Below, piece by piece: positions 58,489 to 64,000 of a stretch of 64,000 nucleotides of DNA; position 1 is the first letter of the stretch, and each line of letters opens with the position of its first letter. Source of the stretch: Streptomyces sp. NRRL F-2580 (GTDB lineage Bacteria; Actinomycetota; Actinomycetes; Streptomycetales; Streptomycetaceae). Under the pieces are notes generated by a model. It did no database searches. It was not told where the DNA came from and saw only the letters and a list, made by a program, of their open reading frames with translations. The translations under genes were made by a program, and so were the position numbers. Location of the stretch: positions 124,001-188,000 of the forward strand of contig NZ_JOIR01000005.1 of the NCBI RefSeq assembly GCF_000720115.1, in the 5' to 3' direction.

Positions 58489-59343
58489 ATGTCACACGCA
58501 GCTGCCAAGGCATCCATCGGCGACAGTGAGTTCGACCGCGACACCAGCATCACCGCACGCGCGGACGAGCCCGGGGTGTACGACGCGGAACTCTCCGCCG
58601 GGTGGACGATCATCGCCGCCGTCAACGGCGGCTACCTGTTGGCCCTGGTCGGCCGGGCCCTCTCCGCGGCCCTCCCGCACCCGGACCCCTTCACCGTCTC
58701 CGCGCACTACCTGACCTCCTCCGTGCCCGGCCCCGCCGTGATCCGCACGCAGGTGGTCCGCGTCGGCCGCACCCTCTCCACCGGGCAGGCCTCGCTGTTC
58801 CAGTTCGACGAGAGCGGCGCCGAGGTCGAGCGCATCCGCGTCCTCGCCTCCTACGGCGACCTCGCGGCCCTCCCGGACGACGTCCGCACGGTCGCCGAGC
58901 CGCCCGTCATGCCCGCCTACGAGGACTGCATCGGCCCCGAGGCCGGCCCGGCCCCGATCCCCGGCAGCTCCGCCATCGTGGACCGGCTCCGGCTCCGGCT
59001 GGACCCGGCGACCGCGGGCTGGGCCGTCGGCGCCCCCTCGGGCAAGGGCGAGATGCGGGCCTGGTTCGAGCTGGCCGACGGCCGCGACGCCGACCCGCTG
59101 TCCATGCTCCTCGCGGTGGACGCGCTGCCGCCGACCGCCTTCGACCTCGGCCTGGTGGCCTGGACCCCGACCGTGGAACTCACCACGCACGTCCGCCGCC
59201 GCCCGGCCCCCGGACCGCTCCGGGTCGCCATCACCACCCGCAACCTGGCCGGCGGCTTCCTGGAGGAGGACGCCGAGGTCTGGGACTCGACGGACCACCT
59301 GGTCGCCCAGTCCCGCCAACTGGCCCGCGCGCTCCGTTCCTGA
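58489..59343 (+). CDS. Acyl-CoA thioesterase-like (double hot-dog) protein
   Basis: A 284-aa cytoplasmic protein of the thioesterase family (4HBT_3 type), two hot-dog folds in one chain. The first hot-dog has WTIIAAVNGGYLLALVGRAL and DPFTVSAHYLTSSVPGPAVI; the second has GEMRAWFELADGRDADPLSM and DLGLVAWTPTVELTTHVRRR. It would hydrolyse an acyl-CoA; the acyl group is unknown. ATG 58489 has no clear Shine-Dalgarno, so translation may be leaderless. A dispersed repeat follows at 59391. Confidence 0.82.
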   Translation: MSHAAAKASIGDSEFDRDTSITARADEPGVYDAELSAGWTIIAAVNGGYLLALVGRALSAALPHPDPFTVSAHYLTSSVPGPAVIRTQVVRVGRTLSTGQASLFQFDESGAEVERIRVLASYGDLAALPDDVRTVAEPPVMPAYEDCIGPEAGPAPIPGSSAIVDRLRLRLDPATAGWAVGAPSGKGEMRAWFELADGRDADPLSMLLAVDALPPTAFDLGLVAWTPTVELTTHVRRRPAPGPLRVAITTRNLAGGFLEEDAEVWDSTDHLVAQSRQLARALRS

Positions 59344-59390
59344 ACGCGCCCCTCGCACCGCTCGGCCCGGGCGGGCCTCCCGGCAAATCC

Positions 59391-59434
59391 AGCCCCGCCG
59401 GCGTTCGGGGCGCGGGGCCTCGGGCGGAGCCCCA
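59391..59434. repeat. Dispersed intergenic palindromic element, copy 3
   Basis: It begins GCCCCGCCGGCGTTCGGGG and ends GGGCGGAGCCCCA. The layout matches copies 1 and 2 and lies between thioesterase and cysteine desulfurase genes. Confidence 0.7.
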
Positions 59435-59495
59435 GGAGACGGTGAGGGTCCCGCCGGGCGGACCGGCACCGGCGGGCTCGTAGAATCGGGGGATC

Positions 59496-60659
59496 ATGGC
59501 CTACCTCGACCACGCCGCCACCACCCCGATGCTGCCGGAGGCCGCCGCGGCGATGACCGCGCAGTTCGCCGCCACGGGGAACGCGTCCTCCCTCCACGCC
59601 GCCGGCCGCCGGGCCCGCCGTACCGTCGAGGAGGCCCGCGAGGCCTTCGCCGAGGCGGTCGGCGCCCGCCCGAGCGAGGTGGTGTTCACCGCCGGCGGCA
59701 CGGAGGCCGACAACCTCGCCGTCAAGGGCCTCTACTGGGCCCGGCGCGACGCCGACCCGGGCCGGACCAGGGTCCTGGCGAGCCCCGTCGAGCACCACGC
59801 CGTGCTCGACGCCGTCCACTGGCTCGCCGAACACGAGGGCGCCCGCGTCGAGTACCTGCCCGTGGACCGCTACGGCCGCGTGCACCCCGACGCCTTCCGG
59901 GAAGCCGTCGAGCGCGACCCCGACGACGTGGCCCTGGCCACCGTCATGTGGGCCAACAACGAGATCGGCACCGTCATGCCGGTCCGTGAACTGGCCGCCG
60001 TCGCCCGCGAGCACGGGATCCCGCTGCACTCCGACGCCGTCCAGGCCTTCGGGCAGCTCGACGTCCACTTCGCCGACAGCGGTCTCGCCGCGATGACCGT
60101 CAGCGGCCACAAGGTCGGCGGCCCCTACGGCATCGGCGCGCTGCTCCTCGGCCGCGACCAGACCCCCGTACCCGTCCTGCACGGCGGCGGCCAGGAGCGG
60201 CACGTCCGCTCCGGCACCCTCGACGTGCCGGCCATCGCCGCCTTCGCGGTGGCCGCGGTCCTCGCCGCCGAGCGGCGGGAGCGGTTCGCCACCGAGATCG
60301 GCGCCCTGCGCGACGAGCTGGTCGCCGCCGTCCGCGCGGCCGTGCCCGACGCCGTCCTCGGCGGAGACCCCGAGGGGCGGCTTCCGGCCAACGCCCACTT
60401 CAGCTTCCCCGGCTGCGAGGGCGACTCCCTGCTGCTCCTGCTCGACGCCCAGGGCATCGAGTGCTCCACCGGCTCCGCCTGCACCGCCGGCGTGGCCCAG
60501 CCGAGCCACGTCCTGCTGGCCACCGGCACCGACCCGCAGCTGGCCCGCGGCACCCTGCGCTTCTCCCTCGGCCACACCTCCACCAGGGAGGACGTCGCGG
60601 CCGTGGCCGCGGCCATCGGCCCGGCGGTGGAACGCGCCCGCACGGCGGGCCTCAGCTAG
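59496..60659 (+). CDS. Cysteine desulfurase (IscS/NifS family)
   Basis: PLP enzyme of 387 aa that removes sulfur from cysteine as a persulfide. The N-terminus [16 protein letters not shown] is typical. The PLP lysine is K206 in [12 protein letters not shown] and the persulfide cysteine C323 in [12 protein letters not shown]. It lies upstream of mnmA on the same strand with an antisense amidase between. The likely role is to supply sulfur for MnmA, since this arrangement occurs in actinomycetes. The stop overlaps the convergent amidase stop by 8 bp. Confidence 0.94.
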   Translation: MAYLDHAATTPMLPEAAAAMTAQFAATGNASSLHAAGRRARRTVEEAREAFAEAVGARPSEVVFTAGGTEADNLAVKGLYWARRDADPGRTRVLASPVEHHAVLDAVHWLAEHEGARVEYLPVDRYGRVHPDAFREAVERDPDDVALATVMWANNEIGTVMPVRELAAVAREHGIPLHSDAVQAFGQLDVHFADSGLAAMTVSGHKVGGPYGIGALLLGRDQTPVPVLHGGGQERHVRSGTLDVPAIAAFAVAAVLAAERRERFATEIGALRDELVAAVRAAVPDAVLGGDPEGRLPANAHFSFPGCEGDSLLLLLDAQGIECSTGSACTAGVAQPSHVLLATGTDPQLARGTLRFSLGHTSTREDVAAVAAAIGPAVERARTAGLS

Positions 60660-61320
60660 GGCCCGCCGCGAGGGCTGCCCGGACGAGGCGTACGTAGCGG
60701 TCCCAGTCCCAGTGGGGGCCCGGATCCGTGTGGTCGGCGCCCGGGACCTCGGAGTGCCCGACGAGGTGGGTGCGGTCCGCCGGTATCCCGTACCGGTGGC
60801 AGATGTCGGCCGCCAGCCGGGCCGAGGCCGCGTACATCGCGTCCGTGAAGTCCTGCGGGCGGTCCACGAAGCCGACGTGTTCGATGCCGATGCTGCGCTC
60901 GTTCATCTTGCGGTTCGCCGCGTGGAAGGCCACGTCCATCTCGCGCACCAGCTGCTCCACGTGGCCGTCGCCGCGCACCATGTAGTGCGCCGACGCCCTG
61001 TGCCACGGGTTCTTGAAGGCCTGCACCGAGCCCTCGAAGCTGCCCTGTGTGACATGGACGACGATCCGGTCCACCCGGTAGTCGTCGGGCCGGTCCGCCA
61101 TCCGCCAGTTCGCGGGCGAGGCCGAGGTCCAGCTCGCGCCCGCGTGGTCGATCTCGCCTTCCTTGCGCGGCTTGGCCACTCCCGGTATCAGCCACCAGGC
61201 CCGGCCGATCTCGTCGTGGCCGGCGACCGCCGCCGCCGCGAACACCCCGAGCCCGCCGAACAGCACCGCCCTGCGGGTCCGGTTCCGCGGTTTCGATCTT
61301 TTGTTCCCGAGCTCGGTCAT
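60652..61320 (-). CDS. N-acetylmuramoyl-L-alanine amidase, Tat-exported
   Basis: Cell-wall hydrolase of 222 aa (Amidase_2 type). The signal has twin arginines ([20 protein letters not shown]). Zinc ligands are consistent with HVTQG, IEHVGF and the late [14 protein letters not shown]. The start is ATG 61320, preceded by GGGGGGTGG. It is divergent from mnmA and convergent with the cysteine desulfurase, overlapping it by 8 bp. Confidence 0.9.
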   Translation of the reverse strand: MTELGNKRSKPRNRTRRAVLFGGLGVFAAAAVAGHDEIGRAWWLIPGVAKPRKEGEIDHAGASWTSASPANWRMADRPDDYRVDRIVVHVTQGSFEGSVQAFKNPWHRASAHYMVRGDGHVEQLVREMDVAFHAANRKMNERSIGIEHVGFVDRPQDFTDAMYAASARLAADICHRYGIPADRTHLVGHSEVPGADHTDPGPHWDWDRYVRLVRAALAAGPS

Positions 61321-61389
61321 GTGATCCACCCCCCGTACCCGATAACGCGCTGTGACCCCGGCCGGTTCCCCCGTACCCTGGAAGGCGCT

Positions 61390-62523
61390 ATGACTGAAAA
61401 CCTGCCGCGCACCGCCCGCCCCCTTCGCGTCCTGGCCGCCATGTCCGGCGGCGTGGACTCCGCCGTCGCCGCCGCCCGCGCGGTCGAAGCCGGGCACGAC
61501 GTGACCGGTGTCCACCTCGCGCTCTCCGCGAACCCGCAGTCCTTCCGGACCGGCGCCCGCGGCTGCTGCACCATCGAGGACTCCCGCGACGCCCGCCGCG
61601 CCGCCGACGTCATCGGCATCCCGTTCTACGTCTGGGACCTGGCCGAGCGCTTCCGCGAAGACGTCGTCGAAGACTTCATCTCCGAGTACGAGGCCGGGCG
61701 CACCCCGAACCCCTGCCTGCGCTGCAACGAGAAGATCAAGTTCGCGGCGCTGCTCGACAAGGCGCTCGCCCTCGGCTTCGACGCCGTCTGCACCGGGCAC
61801 TACGCCACCGTCGTGCTGAACGAGGACGGCTCCCGCGAGCTGCACCGCGCCTCCGACATGGCCAAGGACCAGTCGTACGTCCTCGGCGTCCTCGACGAGA
61901 AGCAGCTCGCCCACGCGCTCTTCCCGCTCGGCGACACCCTCACCACCAAGGACGAGATCCGCGCCGAGGCCGAGCGCCGCGGCCTCGCCGTCGCGAAGAA
62001 GCCCGACAGCCACGACATCTGCTTCATCGCCGACGGCGACACCCAGGGCTTCCTCGCCGACCGCCTCGGCAAGGCCGAGGGCGACATCGTCGACGAGGCG
62101 ACCGGCGAGAAGGTCGGCACCCACGAGGGCGCCTTCGGCTTCACCATCGGCCAGCGCAAGGGCCTGCGCATCGGCCACCCGGCCCCCGACGGCAAGCCCC
62201 GCTACGTCCTCGACATCTCCCCGGTGAACAACACCGTCACCGTCGGCCCGGTCGAGGCCCTCGACGTCACCGCCCTCACCGCCATCCGCCCCCGCTGGTG
62301 CGGAGCCGTGGCCGCCGCCCCGGGCACGTACACCGCCCAGCTGCGCGCCCACGGCGGCGAGACCGAGGTCTTCGCCGAGGTCGTGGACGGCGAGCTGCGC
62401 GTCTCCTTCACCGAGCCGGTCCGCGGCGTGGCCCCCGGCCAGGCGATCGTGCTCTACGACGGCACCCGCGTGGTCGGCTCCGCCACCATCGCGACCACGA
62501 CGCGGGCCGCCGCCGCCGTCTGA
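61390..62523 (+). CDS. mnmA: tRNA-specific 2-thiouridylase
   Basis: ATP-dependent enzyme of 377 aa that thiolates U34 of tRNA (Lys, Glu, Gln). The PP-loop is [14 protein letters not shown] (S19-S24). The catalytic cysteines lie in [12 protein letters not shown] and [12 protein letters not shown]. The C-terminal domains are as in other MnmA proteins ([20 protein letters not shown]). The start is ATG 61390 with GGAAGG upstream. A strong hairpin follows the stop. Confidence 0.95.
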   Translation: MTENLPRTARPLRVLAAMSGGVDSAVAAARAVEAGHDVTGVHLALSANPQSFRTGARGCCTIEDSRDARRAADVIGIPFYVWDLAERFREDVVEDFISEYEAGRTPNPCLRCNEKIKFAALLDKALALGFDAVCTGHYATVVLNEDGSRELHRASDMAKDQSYVLGVLDEKQLAHALFPLGDTLTTKDEIRAEAERRGLAVAKKPDSHDICFIADGDTQGFLADRLGKAEGDIVDEATGEKVGTHEGAFGFTIGQRKGLRIGHPAPDGKPRYVLDISPVNNTVTVGPVEALDVTALTAIRPRWCGAVAAAPGTYTAQLRAHGGETEVFAEVVDGELRVSFTEPVRGVAPGQAIVLYDGTRVVGSATIATTTRAAAAV

Positions 62524-62538
62524 CCGGCACCGTTCACG

Positions 62539-62581
62539 GCACGACGCCGCGGCCCCCCCCGTGCGGGCCGCGGCGTCGTGC
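62539..62581. terminator. 17-bp perfect bidirectional hairpin terminator
   Basis: GCACGACGCCGCGGCCC (62539-62555) pairs with 62565-62581 around a 9-nt loop. It separates convergent mnmA and the secreted hydrolase. Confidence 0.9.
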
Positions 62582-62590
62582 TGTCCGGAA

Positions 62591-63364
62591 TCAGGCCGCC
62601 GGGTACCAGACGGTGCCGCGGCCGCCGTGCTGGTTGAGGGTGGTGGCGATGATCTCGCCCTCCCGGAAGTAGCGCGGGTGCTGCTGCAGGAAGCCGGGGA
62701 AGGAGTTCAGGGACGTCGCGTCACAGACCCCGTCGGTCTGGATGCAGTGGCGCTGGACGGGGACGCCCGGGAAGTCCTCCGGCCCGGTGCCGGGGGAGTA
62801 GGCCACGAAGGGGACGAGGACCCCCTCCGGGACCAGGCGCCAGAAACCGGTTCCGGGCTGCATCGGGTCGGAGTAGAGCATGCCGTCGACCCGCTCGCGC
62901 GGTACCTCGGTGCCGTTGTCGGCGATCGTCTGGAGCAGCAGGTCGGCGACCCAGGCGCCCTGGGAGTAGCCGGCGACCGTGAAGGTCGCGGTCGGGTCGG
63001 CCCGGTAGGCGTCCTCCAGGGCTGCCTTGGCGTTCCAGTAGCCCTGGTTCACGCTGTCGCCGAAGCTCGGCGCGAAGGGGGCCGGCTGCTCGTTGTGGCT
63101 CCCGACGAAGGGGCCGCCGCTGGCCACGTAGCAGACCGGGATCGCGATGCCCCCCTTCAGATCCCTGTTCGCGGCGTCGAAGCTCGTGGTGCATCCGGGC
63201 GCGGCCGCGGCCGCGCCGGTGCCGCCGATCTCGATGTAGTAGTGGTTCGCCGGGGCGGCGTGCGCGCCGGTCGGTGCGACGACGGCGCCGGCGAGCAATA
63301 AGACCGTCGACACGACGACGGACTTGAGGCGGCGGGTGAGCCTGTTCGGCTTCGTGGTGGACAT
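62591..63364 (-). CDS. Secreted PE-PPE/cutinase-like serine hydrolase, with a TTA codon
   Basis: A 257-aa exported alpha/beta hydrolase. The signal peptide is TRRLKSVVVSTVLLLAGAVV, ending at AHAAPANH. The nucleophile elbow is AGYSQGAW (S134), typical of cutinase/PE-PPE esterases, and the last segment contains CIQTDGVCDATS with two cysteines. It may act on cell-envelope or environmental esters. The start is ATG 63364 with GGGGAG upstream. Codon 22 (63299-63301, in the signal peptide) is TTA, giving bldA dependence. The gene is monocistronic. Confidence 0.85.
   Translation of the reverse strand: MSTTKPNRLTRRLKSVVVSTVLLLAGAVVAPTGAHAAPANHYYIEIGGTGAAAAAPGCTTSFDAANRDLKGGIAIPVCYVASGGPFVGSHNEQPAPFAPSFGDSVNQGYWNAKAALEDAYRADPTATFTVAGYSQGAWVADLLLQTIADNGTEVPRERVDGMLYSDPMQPGTGFWRLVPEGVLVPFVAYSPGTGPEDFPGVPVQRHCIQTDGVCDATSLNSFPGFLQQHPRYFREGEIIATTLNQHGGRGTVWYPAA
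63299..63301 (-). promoter_or_regulatory. In-frame TTA leucine codon in the secreted hydrolase
   Basis: The minus strand reads ACG GTC TTA TTG CTC (T-V-L-L-L), 63 nt into the gene, so TTA is codon 22. Confidence 0.85.
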
Positions 63365-63562
63365 ACGGGTCAACTCCCCTGGGTCGAGGCGGCGCCGCGT
63401 CGGGTGCGGCGACAGGCACTCATCGTGGTGTTCGTGCTGGTCGGCGGACCATGCCCGCAACCGGCCATATGTGGCCGGCCGGTGGTGCCCCGTGGTTTGA
63501 CCGGGATCCCGGAGGACATCGGACACAGGTGGCAGGAGCGTCGTCGGGGGAAAGGGCGTACA

Positions 63563-64000
63563 AGTGAGCAGCCGGTTCGGTGCGTTGCTCCGCGGGTTGC
63601 GGCACGAGGCGGGGATGACGCAGGAGCAGTTGGCCGAGCGGTCCCGGCTCGGGGTCCGGACCATCCACCGGCTGGAGACTGGCAAACCCACCGACGCCCG
63701 GATGGGAACGGTGAAGCAGGTCGCGCACGCACTGGCCGACGAGCTGCGGCGCGACCGGGACGAGCTCTGGACGGACCTGCTGGCCGCCCACCGGGGCAAC
63801 GCGGCCGCCGCCGGGCAGGCCGCGGAGGAGGGCGTACGCGAGCCGCCCGCGGCCGGCGCGACTCCGCCTCCCGCACCCGCCCCCGTACCGGCTCCCGTAC
63901 CGGCCCGGCCGGGGCGCCCCGGCACGCTGCCGACGTCCCGGGGAGCCCTGGCCGCGGTCGCCGAGGCGCTCGCCCACGACGTCTACGGCCGCTGCATCCG
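63563..64000 (+). CDS. HTH (XRE-type) protein, N-terminal part, possible NACHT-type NTPase
   Basis: Open at the right edge; 146 residues are visible. The N-terminus is an XRE-type HTH: FGALLRGLRHEAGMTQEQLA, ERSRLGVRTIHRLETGK, followed by a helical continuation (RMGTVKQVAHALADELRRD). A proline/alanine linker leads to RGALAAVAEALAHDVYGRCI, which resembles the N-terminal lead-in of large actinobacterial NACHT-domain proteins. The NTPase domain itself would lie outside the window, so this is inference. The start is GTG 63563; GGGGGAAAGGG lies upstream. Confidence 0.65.

Overview
The window is high-GC, gene-dense actinobacterial chromosome, almost certainly Streptomyces. The evidence is the GlgE-type alpha-glucan genes, frequent GTG/TTG starts, G-rich ribosome binding sites, 4-nt ATGA/GTGA gene overlaps, many Tat/Sec lipoproteins, and in-frame TTA (bldA-type) leucine codons in three genes. 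No rRNA, tRNA, CRISPR array, insertion sequence or prophage was seen. About 55 coding genes, two decayed gene remnants, one tandem glycine riboswitch and a set of strong hairpin terminators can be supported.

Layout. 1-6.2 kb: alpha-glucan metabolism (treS partial and glgE on minus, glgP on plus). 6.2-8.9 kb: a double Lrp/AsnC regulator divergent from an MFS drug exporter. 9.0-12.5 kb: a secreted protein with pentapeptide repeats, a nitronate monooxygenase remnant, and a secreted M4 metalloprotease. 12.9-29.8 kb: an exopolysaccharide locus of Wzx/Wzy type resembling colanic-acid genes. It holds a priming sugar transferase, GDP-fucose genes fcl/gmd, two glycosyltransferases, a WcaF-like acetyltransferase, a Wzy-like polymerase, a Wzx-like flippase, a Wzz/BY-kinase-like protein, a TagD-like cytidylyltransferase and a CDP-alcohol phosphatidyltransferase. 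A large secreted LamG/FN3/DNRLRE protein and a lipoprotein lie inside it.

29.9-32.3 kb: glgX. 32.4-35.2 kb: two paralogous L,D-transpeptidase lipoproteins with a decayed third between them. 35.3-43.5 kb: enoyl-CoA hydratase, an HATPase anti-sigma-like protein with a TTA codon, a deacetylase/beta-propeller lipoprotein pair, an EF-hand protein, a PadR regulator with flavodoxin and DHFR-like enzymes, and secreted proteins. 43.6-50.9 kb: one-carbon and serine metabolism (sdaA, glyA, gcvH, gcvT with an upstream glycine riboswitch), then a P-loop protein and two SseB-family proteins.

51.3-57.6 kb: a five-gene peptide ABC importer. 57.8-64 kb: TRIC channel, thioesterase, cysteine desulfurase, Tat-type amidase, mnmA, a secreted serine hydrolase with a TTA codon, and the start of an HTH protein that may continue into a NACHT-type NTPase.

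Functional themes. GlgE, TreS, GlgP and GlgX connect trehalose, maltose-1-phosphate and glycogen-like alpha-glucan. The EPS locus could make a fucose-containing surface polymer. SdaA, GlyA and the Gcv proteins interconvert serine, glycine and C1 units under glycine-riboswitch control. The cysteine desulfurase could supply sulfur to MnmA for tRNA 2-thiolation. Most interesting for follow-up: the EPS locus with an apparently nucleotide-binding-dead Wzz/BY-kinase, the overlapping convergent cytidylyltransferase/CDP-alcohol transferase pair, the TTA codons, the pentapeptide-repeat protein, and the deacetylase with an altered first motif. All functional statements come from reading the sequence; no database search was run.
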